Shown here one piece after another: positions 1-11,489 of a DNA stretch of 64,000 nt. The stretch spans positions 26,815,001-26,879,000 of the forward strand of contig JALMGJ010000012.1 of assembly GCA_023362775.1 (NCBI GenBank), read 5' to 3'. This DNA comes from Charina bottae. Lineage: Eukaryota > Chordata > Lepidosauria > Squamata > Charinaidae. The position numbers and the translations under genes are program-made. The number at the start of each line of letters is the position of its first letter. The first letter of the stretch is position 1. Under the pieces are notes generated by a model. That model saw only the letters and a list, made by a program, of their open reading frames with translations, made no database searches and was not told the origin of the DNA.

Positions 1-365
1 ATTGATGCTTTTGAACTGTGGTGCTGGAGAAGACTCTTGAGAGTCCCTTGGACTGCAAGGAGGTCAAACCAGTCAATCCTAAAGGAAATCAACCCTGACT
101 GCTCATTGGAAGGACAGATGCTGAAGCTGACGCTGAAATACTTTGGCCACCTAATGCGAAGAGAGGACTCCCTGGAAAAGACCCTGATGCTGGGAAAGAC
201 TGAAGGCAAAAGGAGAAGGGGACAGCAGAGGATGAGATGGTTAGATAGCATCACCGAACATGAATTTGAGTAAACTCCGGGAGACAGTGGAGGACAGGAA
301 GGCCTGGTGTGCTATGGTCCATGAGGTCACGAAGAGTCGGACACGACTAAACGACTGAACAACAA
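1..365 (+). mobile_element. BovB LINE, 3' end fragment
   Basis: Reads the C-terminal BovB peptide (FELWCWRRLLRVPWTARRSN onward), then the 3' tail with AGAGTCGGACACGACT and CGACTGAACAACAAC. Compared with the copy at 33660-35290 it carries a 6-nt deletion plus changes near 255 and stops early. The copy continues left of the window. Confidence 0.93.
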
Positions 366-899
366 CAAACTGACAAGGAAAAAAAAACTTCCCCTGAGGT
401 GGTTTTTCTTGGGACAGGACTTTTGAGGGACCTCCTGCCATCAAGGTCTCATAGATGCATTTGGCACAGACTCCTCCAGACCTTGCAAATGTTAACCAAC
501 TAGAATGATGACCTTGACTTCCAAGGGTTAGAACGTTCACACTGGCTGAGTCCCCTGGATGATATTTAGCAGGGGACAGGCTAAATATCATTTAATTTAA
601 TATCATTTAATATAAATATCTTTAATTAATATCATTTAATTTAAATATCTTTAAATGCTTTTGGAGGCAGATTTCTGATCTGCCAAGCTTTCACACCAAA
701 GGAGAATTCTCTAGACATTCACCTTGCTTTTGATCTTTTCATCTAATTATATATTTATTTATTTGAACCCAAGTTACAGATTTGGGTATGCTACTTAGAA
801 TTGGTTGATTGCAGAGGCCTAGCAAGAAGCTAGGACTGGAGGCAATGTTTTGCAGTGGCTCTTCTCCTTCCTTAGTGGGCGGCTTCAGTCTGTTGTGGG
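366..899. other. Unassigned intron/flank sequence
   Basis: No gene or clear repeat. It holds an AT-rich imperfect repeat at 590-660 built from ATCATTTAAT and AAATATCTTTAA units. Confidence 0.5.
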
Positions 900-1655
900 G
901 GATGAGAGGTCAGCCCAGTGGCTCCTGACAGCAGCCGTTGCCCAGCTGTGCCTGGTGCAGCAATTGTGATCCTACCTCGTGCAGGAGAACTTGGCCATAG
1001 TAACTCATGCCCTCATCACCAGCCAGACAGACTACTGCAGTGCTCTTTACATGGGGCCGTCCTTAAGGACTATTTAGAAACTGCAGGTGGTCCAGACTGC
1101 AGCAGCCCACATGCCTGCAAGCTCCCAGTGATGGGAGCATATAAGCCCAATTTTGCAGGCCCTGCAGTGGTTGCTAATAGGTGGTCAGACACAATTTAAA
1201 GTGCCGGTGTGGACCTCTGAAATCCTTCATGGCTTGGCATCTGGGTATCTGCGGGACTCCTGCTCCAACCAGAATCGGCCTGTCTTGTTAGATCACGTAG
1301 CTGCTGGTGGTACCACATTTCTGGGAGATGATGGGGGGACGAGGCTAGGAGGTGCTGCTTTTCTGTGGTGGTGCTGGTGCTCTGGAATGGCCTTCCCTTG
1401 GAGATCACACTCAACCCTCCCTTCTGGCTTCCAGGAAGTTACTCAAAACTGAATTATTTTGGAGACGTTTCTCTTGATTTTAACCACGGCGCCATTCTTA
1501 TTTTTATGCTAGGTTAGTGTTTCCTGTTCATGTTGGATTTTATGGTTAGAATTTACCATAGATACTTGTTATAATGTATACCTTGAGGCCACCAAAAATT
1601 GTCTGGTTGAGGCAGGCTATAAGTTGAATTAATTAATTAATTAATTAATTAATTT
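900..1655 (+). mobile_element. L2-type LINE, decayed 3' end
   Basis: In shifting frames the + strand reads THALITSQTDYCSALYMG, then KLQVVQTAAAH and LQALQWLLIGGQTQFKV, the conserved end of the L2 ORF2 C-terminus, followed by a short 3' UTR and a TTAA-type tail (1627-1654). Several stops and frameshifts show it is dead. Local open frames of 93 and 99 codons are remnants. Confidence 0.8.
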
Positions 1656-1760
1656 TCAATCTAATTTGTATAGCTTCCCATCTTAGAGAAAGGTGACTCT
1701 GGGTGCCTCAGAATGAATGAATGAATGGTTATAGGGAGCCAACCCCAGTCTGCCAATTAA
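1656..1760 (-). mobile_element. L2 3' UTR fragment, antisense
   Basis: AATTTGTATAGCTTCCCATC...GGTGACTCTGGG resembles the complement of the L2 3' terminus (gene-poor hairpin region with GGGCGG-like core) found also at 54940-55030. Confidence 0.5.
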
Positions 1761-1934
1761 TGTCTACTGAAAAACAACAGGGGTCTTTGCTTGCTTTTTC
1801 ATTTGTGACCCTGCAGGATATATGCATGCAAATTGCATGTGCATATTTTGATTTTAGATAAAGTTTATTTGTTTATTTAATTGATTTATAGACATGCCCA
1901 ACTCAAAGTTAATCTTCGACAGATACTTAAAACA

Positions 1935-2815
1935 GCTTATCTGGCTGGGTGACCTTGGGCCAGTCACTCTCTCTCAGCCCTAGGAAGGAGCCAATGGCAA
2001 ACCAGGGACTGAGAGTTCTAGTCCAGCCTTAGGCATGAAAGCCGGCTGGGTGACCTTCGACCAGTCCCTGTCTCTCAGCCCTAGGAAGGAGCCAATGGCA
2101 AACCAGGAGGCTGAGAGTTCTAGTCCTGCCTTAGGCATGAAAGCCGGCTGGGTGACCTTGGGCCGGTCACTCTCTCTCAGCCCTAGGAAGGAGCCAATGG
2201 CAAACCAGGGACTGAGAGTTCTAGTCCCGCCTTAGGCATGAAATCCGGCTGGGTGACCTTCGACCAGTCCCTGTCTCTCAGCCCTAGGAAGGAGCCAATG
2301 GCAAACCAGGAGGCTGAGAGTTCTAGTCCTGCCTTAGGCATGAAAGCCGGCTGGGTGACCTTGGGCCGGTCACTCTCTCTCAGCCCTAGGAAGGATCCAA
2401 TGGCAAACCAGGGACTGAGAGTTCTAGTCCTGCCTTAGGCATGAAAGCCGGCTGGGTGACCTTGGGCTGGTCACTCTCTCTCAGCCCTAGGAAGGAGCCA
2501 ATGGCAAACCAGGAGGCTGAGAGTTCTAGTCCCGCCTTAGGCCTGAAAGTCGGCTGGGTGACCTTGGGCCAGTCACTCTCTTTCAGTCCTAGGAAGGAGC
2601 CAATGGCATACCAGGAGGCTGAGAGTTCTAGTCCTGCCTTAGCCCTGAAAGTCAGCTGGGTGACCTTGGGCCGGTCACTCTCTCTCAGCCCAACTCACCT
2701 CACAGGGTTGCTGTTGTGGGGAAAATAGGAGGAGGAAGGAGTATTAGGTATGTTCGCCGCCTTGAGTTATTTATAAAAATAATAAAAGGCGGGATAGAAA
2801 ATAAAATAAATAAAT
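1935..2815 (+). mobile_element. tRNA-type SINE with internal ~101-102 bp tandem repeat
   Basis: Core GGCTGGGTGACCTTGGGCCAG repeats about 7.5 times at 101-102 bp spacing, each unit running through TCTCTCAGCCCTAGGAAGGA and GTTCTAGTCC. After the last unit the SINE tail follows once: CTCACCTCACAGGGTTG, GGGGAAAATAGGAGGAGG, GTTCGCCGCCTTGAGTTAT and an A-rich end with AATAAATAAATA. Because 102 is a multiple of three, short open frames recur in every unit; they are not genes. Confidence 0.88.
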
Positions 2816-3473
2816 ACTTAAAACAGATGCAAGATGTAAAAAAGATGGACAATATAAGTCTCTAGAAATGTACGTGATGCACAAATCTCTTTCCATGGTC
2901 TCTGGAGCCCCTTTTGATGACACCATCAAATTCTGAACATTTTTAAGTTAAGGTAGGAGACATATAAAAATTGTGCTAACCTAACAGAATTAAAAAACTG
3001 AAAAAATCTACCCTCACCCACTCGAGCTTTGAATAAAAAAAAAAAGAATATCTCAGCCCTGTCAAAGTTTATGATGTGGCCTAACCCCTTTGCATCTTTG
3101 CCTCTCCAATTGACCCCAAAAGTTTAGTGTAGATTCCTTGATGTCTCATAATTGCAATTTGCTCTTTCAAAGCCTCCACCTGCATGAACCCAAACACTGG
3201 AAGGGCTAGTTGATAGTTTCTGTGGACGGACCCAGCCTAGACTACGTTGACTGCACCTGGCTGTTTTCTAGAACTTTTTGCATCCTTTTCTCTGCTAAAA
3301 AAGACACAAGTATACCACCCACCTATAATTCAAGGCACATTCATTTCTCTTGCACTGCATGGGTGGTAGAGCTGAATACATCCTTCTCTAAATTGATAAC
3401 TGTGCCCAATCAAATCTGAATATATGCTGCCCTCTTCTGGCTATCAATAACAATAAAAATCTCTTGATGGCGT
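2816..3473. other. Unassigned sequence
   Basis: AT-rich with no recognised repeat, apart from an A-run at 3039-3049. No coding signal was seen. Confidence 0.5.
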
Positions 3474-3745
3474 TGTTGTTCAGTTGTTTAGTCGTGTCTG
3501 ATTCTTCGTGGCCCCATGGACCATAGCACGCCAGGCCTTCCTGTCCTCCACTGTCACCCGGAGTTTACTCAAATTCATGTTCGTTACATCGGTGATGCTA
3601 TCTAACCATCTCCTCCTCTGCCATCCCCTTCTCCTTTTGCCTTCAGTCTTTCCCAGCATCAGGGTCTTTTCCAGGGAGTCCTCTCTTCGCATTAGGTGGC
3701 CAAAGTATTTGAGCTTCAGCTTCACTATCTGTCCTTCCAAAGGGA
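3474..3745 (-). mobile_element. BovB LINE, 5'-truncated 3' end
   Basis: Antisense copy of the BovB C-terminus: on the minus strand it reads EGQIVKLKLKYFGHLMRRED onward to the WRAMVHGATKNQTRLN end, then the 3' tail. Only about 270 bp, as usual for 5'-truncated LINE insertions. Confidence 0.92.
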
Positions 3746-3932
3746 CAATAAGAACTGGGTTTCTTCAGCCAAATCTCCTGCACTGGAGAAACCCACCAGC
3801 CAGCCCTTGTTGGGAAACTTTCAGCCAAGGGGAACTCACAGCCACCACCATTCTAGGCAGACCAGAATGTGATGTCCTTGAATCTCCTTCCATTTTATGT
3901 CAACCCAAAAGAGGAGACCTACACAAAGTTGA

Positions 3933-4266
3933 AGGGGCGTGGTGGCTCAGCGGGTAAGACGCCAGTCTTGTCAATCGGAAGATCGCACATTCGGCGGTTC
4001 GAGACCCGAGACCCACGTGACGGAGTGGGCTCCCGCACTCGCCCCAGCTCTTGCCAACCTAGCAATTCGTAAGCATGCAAATGCAAGTAGATGAATAGGT
4101 ACCACCGGTGGGAAGGTAACAGCGTTCCGCGTGCATCATGCCGGCCACATGACCGTGGAAGCGTCTTTGGACAGCGCTGGCTCTTCGGCTAACAAACGGA
4201 GATGAGCACCGGCCCCTAGAGTCGGACACGACTGCACAAATGTGTGGGGGGAACCTTTACCTTTAG
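3933..4266 (+). mobile_element. Sauria SINE, full length
   Basis: Starts GGGGCGTGGTGGCTCAGCGG (tRNA-like A box), has the GGTTCGAGACC B box near 3998, the body with AGCATGCAAATGCAAGTAGA and GGTACCACCGGTGG, and ends AGAGTCGGACACGACTGCAC... CCTTTACCTTTA. The 16-base AGAGTCGGACACGACT is identical to BovB 3' sequence in this window, consistent with BovB mobilisation. Confidence 0.92.
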
Positions 4267-4489
4267 GTATCCAGTAATAGCAGGGATTTCACAGGTAGGG
4301 AAGACTGAGAAGAGATCCAAGTTCTGCTTTAAGAAAAATCTCTCATGAGTGTCACTGATCACCTTCTTGTTGTTTTAAGCCCTGCCCTTTTTGCCCAGTG
4401 CCAACAATTTAGTTCCCATATTGCTGCCCGAACCATCAACAATGCCTTCAAATTCTCTTCACAAGACTTAGAACCTTCTCCTCACCTTT

Positions 4490-4739
4490 TCACCCCCCAA
4501 TTCTAGTCTATAAGCAATCTTCTTTAACTTCAGTGCCCAGAACTAGACATAATATTCCAGATGTGGCCTGATCCAAGTGTAAGAAAGCTTAGAGTTACAT
4601 GCCCATCCTATATTTATACATCCTGATCTTTTCTGCCAAGCACCATGCTATTTGCTATTTAAATTCTTTTGATTAGTTTCGGGCCAACCATCTACTCCTG
4701 TCGAGGATCCTGCTTCTGTCTTCTACCCATCCCAGTTTA
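4490..4739 (-). mobile_element. CR1 LINE fragment, antisense
   Basis: Contains AGTGCCCAGAACTAGACATAATATTCCAGATGTGG-like sequence, a hallmark of amniote CR1 read on its complement, then AT-rich decay. No open frame. Confidence 0.7.
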
Positions 4740-5440
4740 ATGTTATCTGCATCCCTACTATTATTTATATATTTATTTATGAAATTTAGAGCCCATCTAA
4801 AGACTCCAAGTGGTATGCAAGGGCAACAACAAAGCTAACACAAAAGAATAAAATAAAAACAATGGCATGCAATAAAATTTACTGTATCAAAAATCGATCA
4901 CGATATAATGAAAGTTCCATTTCTGGCATCAGCAGCTCCACCAGAATCAAGTCCAAAAGGCCTTCTAGAAAGCCACATTTTTACAACTTCAGGAAGGCCA
5001 CAAGAATGGGATGGACTCTCAGCTGAGCAGACTGTGGAGGAGGGGAACCCCACACAGAATGACAGACTTTGGGTCCCTTCCTGTGGGGACCTTCAGAAGA
5101 CATTCTCTATGGTCTTGGATGGAATGGACAGAAGTTATGTGGGAGGAACAAACAAACAAACAGCTCCTTGAATTGCCCTCAGAAACACATACGTCACCAA
5201 TCCTACTCCTGAACCAATGGTATTATATGGCGGCAGCCACACAACTTGGTGAGGCTGCGTGTTACTGCATTTTGCACCAGCTGAAGTTTCTGTAGTCTTC
5301 AAGGGCAGCTCCATGAAAAGTGAACTACATTAACCATGAGAGACTGGGAATCAGAATTATTCCCTCTCCCCACGCAAAAATCAGCTGGATCTACCTACTC
5401 AGCACCACCACAGTATGGTGCCTCCAACTTCCAGCCCTTC
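4740..5440 (-). mobile_element. L2-type LINE, antisense 3' part
   Basis: The first bases are the complement of an L2 tail (TTATTTATATATTTATTTATG...). At 4970-5010 the complement encodes the FRKAVK-type motif before the L2 stop, and 5255-5325 gives the complement of the KLQLVQNA and LYMGLPLKT region. Frames are broken. Confidence 0.75.
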
Positions 5441-6885
5441 CCGGCACCCTGAAAGATACTATAGTTGAGAGAATCAAAAGCTGCTGGGGGGTCCAGCAGG
5501 ACAGTGATGGTTAAAAACTTCGCCATAAACAAAATCAAGCGTGAAAAAAACAGAAAGGCATCAGCTTCTCTACTTTTTGTCAGAACTTCAGCAGATGGCT
5601 GCCATGTCCATTCATGGCCACAAGGTGGAGCAATGGTAGTCCTGAAAAGATCGTTCCAGGCCTGTGCAAGAGAATTGGAATGCAAATTCCAATGTTTGAG
5701 CACAGGACCCTAGACCCAAACTCTTTACAACCATCATTCTTGCCCAGAAAAGAACTCTGGGAATTGTAGTAATGCAAGGGAGGGAAGGGTTCATTAAACA
5801 GAGAATTCACAAGGCAAATTCCAAGCATTTTTTGAGGGAAATCATGACAGAAATCTGGCATAAAAATAAATGCGCTTATAGTTTTGTTCTGCTCTTGAGG
5901 TCTGGATATTGCTGATCCCCTAGAACATTGGAAGGCAGGGCTGCACAAAGGCTCAAGATCGATTTAACTTCACTTGAATTTCATTTAGTTTAATTTACAA
6001 AAATGTGAAGAATTTATCATTCCTCCTCCAGACCAAGCCATGATTTGGTCTGTAGAAGGAATGGAACTGTAGGTTTTACTTACACCTATTAATTTGAATC
6101 AGATGAATGACAGCTAAATGATTTGTCCCAATTTATTTGATAGGTTTCTCCCCCCCTTCTGCAACATTAACTTGCTTCAGGATTTTTAAACGGAGAAGCA
6201 GGATATCAACATTTTAAATAAAGGATTAAAGTTAAAATTTGGTGGCAAGATTTGGAAGGATTCCGAGGATCACACCACATCTTTGGTATCCTTCCAAAAG
6301 TTTCTTCCATCCACTTGATTTTTTTTTAATCTCTGTGGGATAAAAAGGGCAAAGCTTCAAGCTGGAAACTCACCACATTGGCTTCATAGAATTGGACAGA
6401 GAACCTTGCACTCCATAAAGCTAGACATTTTGGGGAGTGGAGAGAAAGGCAGTGGTTAGAGCCATCACTTCACTGAAACCTGGCTTGGAGTTGACAAGTC
6501 AAATAACCTCGACTTCCTATTTGCCTGTGTAACCATGGCAAAAAATGGAGGTGGTATGGAAGTATTCTTCCACATAACGCTGTTTCATCACTGCACGCGT
6601 ATCTCAGAAAGTGAAAGTAACCACAGGATCCGATGCTTTGATCAAAATGACCAAGCGAGCATCGTACTGATGTACATAGAAAAGGGGCGGAGCTTGTGGC
6701 ATGATAGTACAATACTTGTTTCATCCTTTGCTCCCCTTTGACCTTCCCCTGCAGGTGTCTCTGTTAGAAAGTGATGCACCTATGCACGAACTGAACACTG
6801 AAAAATATTGAAGGTTTGTATCAGAAAACCTGGTGTCTTTTCAGGGGCAAATGGGGGCTAAATGGCCCACATTCATCCTTTAGGC
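5441..6885. other. Unassigned intron 6 sequence
   Basis: Unique-looking intron DNA without recognised exons or repeats. Open frames here (up to 122 codons) lack domains and overlap each other on both strands. Confidence 0.5.
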
Positions 6886-7018
6886 CAGTGTTTCTCAACC
6901 TCAGCAACTTTAAGATGTGTGGACTTCAACTCCCAGAATTCCCCAGCCAGCATGGCTGGCTGGGGAATTCTGGGAGTTGAAGAACACATCTTAAAGTTGA
7001 TAAGGTTGAGAAACCCTG
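6886..7018. mobile_element. hAT MITE family A (palindromic ~130 bp)
   Basis: Near-perfect inverted repeat beginning CAGTGTTTCTCAACC and ending GGTTGAGAAACCCTG, with arms built on GACTTCAACTCCCAGAATTC. Flanked by 8-bp duplications CTTTAGGC / CTTTCGGC. Confidence 0.9.
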
Positions 7019-7037
7019 CTTTCGGCACACAGATGTT

Positions 7038-7342
7038 CCACCAAACAAGCATACAGATTCTAGGGGGAAGGGTGGGGGTGTTTCAAAGTATCTTCTAATA
7101 ATAATAATTCGGAGGTTAATTTATACTAAATGTCTTTGTTAGCTAACAACTCCCACATACAGCCTCCTGCTCTACTTGTTGCACGAATGAACTACTTCTG
7201 GGGTCAATAGCCGTACTTCCCAGCAGAGGGTGTGCTTCCCCAATCTCAGTCCTCCGTGTTACCAACTTTGTCCTCCTGACTCTACTACTTAGTTCCACCT
7301 CCACCAAACAAGCATACAGATTCTAGGGGGACGGGTGGGGGG
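7038..7342. repeat. ~42-bp direct repeat flanking 220 bp, beside CTIF exon 6
   Basis: CCACCAAACAAGCATACAG plus the following G-rich tract occurs at 7038-7080 and again at 7301-7342 with about two mismatches. The second copy ends 13 bp from the exon 6 boundary. A local duplication or an old insertion with a long duplication would both fit. Confidence 0.7.
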
Positions 7343-7355
7343 AGAAACAACTCAC

Positions 7356-7431
7356 TTGCCAGGCTGGGAGAACTTTTCCAATGTCGTTTAAGTTGATTCC
7401 ATCTTCTTCTTCACATTTTCCTTTGCCAATT
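7356..7431 (-). CDS. CTIF: CTIF exon 6 (residues 148-173)
   Basis: The minus strand shows acceptor GGTTTAG (AG at 7433-7432), then A ATT GGC AAA GGA AAA TGT reading IGKGKCEEEDGINLNDIGKV followed by LPAWQ, and donor GTGAGT starting at 7355. The leading A completes Gly148 (GG + A). It is 76 nt and ends phase 0 after Gln173. The block DGINLNDI-KVLPAWQ is a strongly conserved part of CTIF. The following human exon (with HEVEIAHTKKLF and an arginine-rich run) was searched for by eye on the minus strand from 7355 to 1 and not found, so the MIF4G-domain half of the protein is outside the window. Confidence 0.93.
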
Positions 7432-9018
7432 CTAAACCAGGGATAGACAAATGGATCAAGAAAAGCTTGCCTTAATGAACTGCACACGCACTTCCAACTG
7501 ACATGGACAAAAAATCTGGCTAGTTTTTCTCAAAATGTAAGACAAATAATGACCGCTAACATTTTTTTCTTCTTCTTCTTCTCTGGATCCTAATTTTTAT
7601 TCTTGTGTTGTTTGTTCCTAGGATGGCAGGATGCTTGCAAAGGTATGCAACTTGTAGCCCTACCAGGATCCCTCACTCTTTGCCAGGCTTCCAAGGGATG
7701 CTGGGAGTTGTAGTTCATCAACATCTGCAGGGCCACAGATTGCCTATCCTTGCAAGTATCCTTATGTCTACCCTCCCCTGGCTTTTCAGTTTCACATAAA
7801 GACTTGTGGGAATCTAAAACTGATATTTCCTCAAGATTAGCTTCACATTTCATATTTACACAGCACAGTGACCACTGAAGCAGTCTTTCCAGTTCCTAAC
7901 CCCAAGCCAACATAGCTCACTCAAGCACTGTGAAATTGTGGCTCAAATATTGAGGCCCAGAAAAAAAAGAAAACCAGGAAAAATTTGGGTAGGAAGAACA
8001 TTTTTCTCCAAAGCCTTTTGGTTCTTGGGGCTTTTCCCCTCCCCTAGTTAGAAATAAAAATAGGAGAAAAGAGATTTATGAAATATTCTCTATTATCTTC
8101 ATTTTAAACTATACACAAAATGGCCAAGATGTGGAATGCACTGGTCTGTGTTTGATAAAATTTACAACGAATCAAAACATTAACATTCTGTGGCTTGAAT
8201 CATGTCAACTTGTCAACTTAACATGTGAATTGACATCAGAAGTGGCAACTGTTAATAGGATTTCAGATTCAGACTGATTAGTCAACATCTCATACTGTAA
8301 GATGTGCGTTCTGAGCCTTCGTTCCCCCTACCCCCACCCAGTTTTTTTTACTGAAAACAAGTGCTTGTATGATTCAGTGGAGGAAAGAATCCAGAATTCA
8401 TAACTTTTTTGTTTTTGTTTTACAAAGCTGATAGTTTCTTCTCTTAAACCACTTCGAGACGATTCAGAAAAGCAGAAGCATCCGTTGAGGAGAGAAGAAT
8501 AGAAAAGAGAAGCATGAAATTGTACTGCTGGAGCACTGAATAATTGCATAATATTATCTGAAGAGAAATGACCTGGCTTTCCATAAGAAGATGGGTTTCT
8601 TTTAGTTGTGTCAAGCCCAAAGGTCCGTACCCTGTCCACTGTTACTTTCTACCCCGGAATGGCAAGAAATCTCAGTGGTTTGCTATTGACCTGTGGTGGT
8701 GTGATTTCTGAAAACTGTTGAAAAAAGTCATTTGGGGACCACAGGGAAATACTGGAGAAAGGGGCACCCTGAACTATTATCACAGAAACTGTTCAAGCAG
8801 CATCACAGTCATGGCATTCCATGTTGAATTCAAGTGTGACTTTCTGCCTTTCGATCAAGGTTCATTCTGATGGTCCCCAACATGGTTCCTCCCTCCTGGT
8901 GGCTAAGGATTCTGAGATAAGTCCCAGCACAACTGCAAGGCCAGGGGAGGCACCAGGCTATGCAAGACAGCTTCTTGCATTTTGATCTCTGTTACTTTCA
9001 TATAAACAGGATACTTAC
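7432..9018. other. CTIF: CTIF intron between exons 5 and 6
   Basis: Mostly unassigned. At 7690-7755 the stretch ATGCTGGGAGTTGTAGTTCA resembles one arm of an old vertebrate MITE. A TTC/TCT-rich tract precedes it at 7566-7582. No further exon-like sequence was found. Confidence 0.6.
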
Positions 9019-9123
9019 CCTTCTCTGTCTATTTGTGGAAGAGGGTGCTTGGGGGCGTTCCGAAGCTTTCTGTGGAACTGCGTGATGTCAAGTTTTTCTG
9101 GTTGCAAATCCCAGGTGGCCCCG
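9019..9123 (-). CDS. CTIF: CTIF exon 5 (residues 113-148)
   Basis: On the minus strand an acceptor ends TTCTTCCCCCAG (AG at 9125-9124), then C GGG GCC ACC TGG GAT reads GATWDLQPEKLDITQFHRKL and continues to LPQIDRE, closing with GG before the donor GTAAGT (GT at 9018-9017). It is 105 nt: one base finishing Ser113, 34 codons, and two bases of Gly148. The match to the human GATWDLQPEKLD...QFHRK stretch is close; differences such as Ile for Phe after LD are conservative. This exon belongs to the N-terminal half of CTIF that contacts CBP80. The ORF in another frame here (ending ESFGTPPSTLFHK) is a shadow. Confidence 0.95.
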
Positions 9124-9310
9124 CTGGGGGAAGAAAATGGAGAGAGGGTGAAAGACTGAACACTTGGAATGAAACGGTGTTTAAGAGGGAATCGGGAGCA
9201 CTGGGCAAACTAATATAAGGCTGTAACAGAAGTGAAGACTGGCAGTCCGTATAAGGCCCTCTGCCCTGGTGAAGAACAGAGCAGGAATCAGGACGAGAGA
9301 ACGCCTGCAC

Positions 9311-9619
9311 CAGGGTTTCTCAACCAGGGTTCTGTGGCACCCTAGGGTTCCATAAGAGGTCACGAGGTATTCCCTGGGAGATCATGATTTATTAAAAAAA
9401 TTATTTCAAATTCGGGCAACTTCACATTAAAGAGGTAAGTTTCGTTTTTTATTTTTTTAGTTTAAGAACACTGTTAAGGCACATACAGGCCTACCCATGA
9501 AACGAATATAATAATTTTGTAACTTCTGGCCTATATTTGAGCCTGAATGTGCAGGGGTTCCCTGAGGCCTGGAAAATATTTCAAGGGTTCCTCCAGGGTC
9601 AAAAAGTTGAGAAAGGCTG
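9311..9619 (+). mobile_element. hAT MITE family B (~300 bp)
   Basis: Starts CAGGGTTTCTCAACCAGGGTT and ends GTTGAGAAAGGCTG; internal markers are GGGAGATCATGATTTATTAA and CAGGCCTACCCATGAAACGA. Flanks GCCTGCAC / GTCTACAC look like a decayed 8-bp duplication. No coding capacity. Confidence 0.85.
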
Positions 9620-9881
9620 GTCTACACTGCAAATTTGTTCTAGCCTTGACAATTGGCTCGTCTGAGAGTAAACAAAATTATACTTGTATTAGTCCTTAAA
9701 AAAAAAAAGCTGAATTATTACGGCATTCATTAAGACACTTTGATGTTCCCACCAGTAGATGGAGATGTGCAAAATGGAACTGAAATGATGACAAGAATGT
9801 GAATTAAAAAAGAGCGATGGAATTCAGAGAAGTCGTGGAATTCTCAAATGGCATCTGAATATGGAGCTTCTTCTGATAGAG

Positions 9882-10007
9882 CAGTGTTTCTCAACCTTGG
9901 CCACTTTAAGATGGGCGGACTTCAACTCCCAGAATTTCCCAGCCAGCAAGGGAATTCTGGGAGTTGAAGTCCACCCATCTTAAAGTGGCCAAGGTTGAGA
10001 AACACTG
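9882..10007. mobile_element. hAT MITE family A
   Basis: Palindrome from CAGTGTTTCTCAACCTTGG to GGTTGAGAAACACTG, flanked by TGATAGAG / TGATAGAT. Confidence 0.92.
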
Positions 10008-10627
10008 TGATAGATGAAGGGGGCAGGTGAGGCCACGTGGCCAAAACTGATCCTTCAGGTATCAAGACCAAGGAAGGGCTGCAGGAAGAGAAGAACAGAC
10101 CACATGCTTTACATGCGTATATTCAATTCCTGTCGCTCAAAACAGGTCTCTGTTTCCCAGCTCTATTTGCAAATTTGGTGAACTACAGCTAATGATGGTG
10201 CTTGAGCCTCAACCAAAAGGACCAAGGGCATAGCAGTTTCCTTTGTTTCCAACTCTTTTCAGCTGTGGCTCCCGGGCTGAGTCTTAGAAAAGCCGTCCCA
10301 TCATTTTTTTCCAGCAGGCCTTAGGGGTGGAAATATGAGCTTTTCCCTTTTTTGGGGGTTAACTAGAATCATTTTATCCCTCTCTGGTGATAAACTGTGC
10401 TTGTATTATGTTGTTTATTACAGAGAGGGCAAATTTTAACCTTCATTTCAAAAGTGGGGTATGTAAGGCACTCAGCGTTGGCATCAATTGGGGTGGCATA
10501 GAAAGCCCTGCAAATAACTAAATAAATAAAATGTGTTTAAAGCAGTTAATTTATTCAACAATTCTACATATGAATAAAACAGTTGTGTTGAAGGAAGAAT
10601 ATTTTCCTTCATACTATATCACTAAAG
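10008..10627. other. CTIF: Unassigned intron 4 sequence
   Basis: No repeat or exon recognised between a family A MITE and a family C hAT element. Ordinary intron composition. Confidence 0.5.
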
Positions 10628-10918
10628 CAGGGCTTTCCAAAGTGCCGCCGCTGGCGACACACCAGTGGCGGCGGCACGCGCATGGCGGCGGCACAGGGGG
10701 CGTGCGGCGGCGTGCGTACAGCGGCGGCACGGGGGGCGTGCGGCGGCGTGCGTGCGCACGGCGGCAGCACAGGGAGCGTGCGGGCGGCGGCAGCCTCCGC
10801 TAAAACGTGGAAGCACTGATCCCGCGCCGCTGCCGCCGTGCATGCGCGCGCCGCCGCTTCCGGTTGGTGTGGCGACACACCACGCTGTGTGTGGCGACAC
10901 ACAGTTTGGAAAGCTCTG
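10628..10918. mobile_element. hAT element family C, CGG-rich non-autonomous
   Basis: Ends CAGGGCTTTCCAAAGTG and GTTTGGAAAGCTCTG are inverted repeats, and the inside is extremely CpG-rich with repeated GCGGCGGCAC-type units and GGCGACACACCA motifs. Perfect 8-bp duplication CACTAAAG on both sides. Overlapping frames in all phases are composition artefacts. Confidence 0.92.
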
Positions 10919-10988
10919 CACTAAAGGAATTATGTAATAACCTGTATTTCTAATATCTAATGGTATACCTTAGGTATGAAGTATTAAT

Positions 10989-11068
10989 AATACAGTACAG
11001 TACAGTACAGTACAGTACAGTACTACACTACACTACACTACACTACACTACACAACACAACACAACAC
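10989..11068 (+). repeat. Pentanucleotide microsatellites (ACAGT)n and (ACACT)n
   Basis: Two adjoining five-base repeats, ACAGT then ACTAC/ACACA variants, directly upstream of an L2 tail. Confidence 0.95.
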
Positions 11069-11076
11069 AGGTATTA

Positions 11077-11192
11077 ATATTTTCTGTTTTCTGTTTTTAT
11101 TAATCTGTTGTAAACCGCCCAGAGTCCCTCCTGTGGGGGGAGATGGGCGGTGATATAAATTTTATAAATAAATAAATAAATAAATAAATAAA
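11077..11192 (+). mobile_element. L2 3' terminus with (AAAT)n tail
   Basis: AACCGCCCAGAGTCCCTCCTG...GATGGGCGGTGATATAAAT is the L2 3' hairpin and is followed by an ATAA tetranucleotide tail. Confidence 0.8.
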
Positions 11193-11489
11193 TGGCAACA
11201 GAATTGCAAGATTCTGTTAATGTAACCTTACAATAAAGATAGAGCTAGCATTCCTGGTTGCGCTTCTTGTCTGGACTACTTTGCAGGGCTAACATCAATC
11301 TTGCAAGACTGAAAGTATTTCGCCCCTCCTTGACTTTTACTTTCAGGAAAACTAGGGAGGGTCCCTTCTGAAATATTTCCCACGCCTTCCCTCCTTCTGT
11401 GGGCTGAGATACCTTTTACACGCCGGTTGCCCAGTCTGCGGCTCTCCCTCCTGTCTCCCAAGGCCATTCCCACAGACCATTACAATTGG

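Noticed and set aside
8185..8225. Short GAATCATGTCAACTTG match to the Penelope-like terminus
   Set aside because: Only about 15 bases agree, with no extended similarity.
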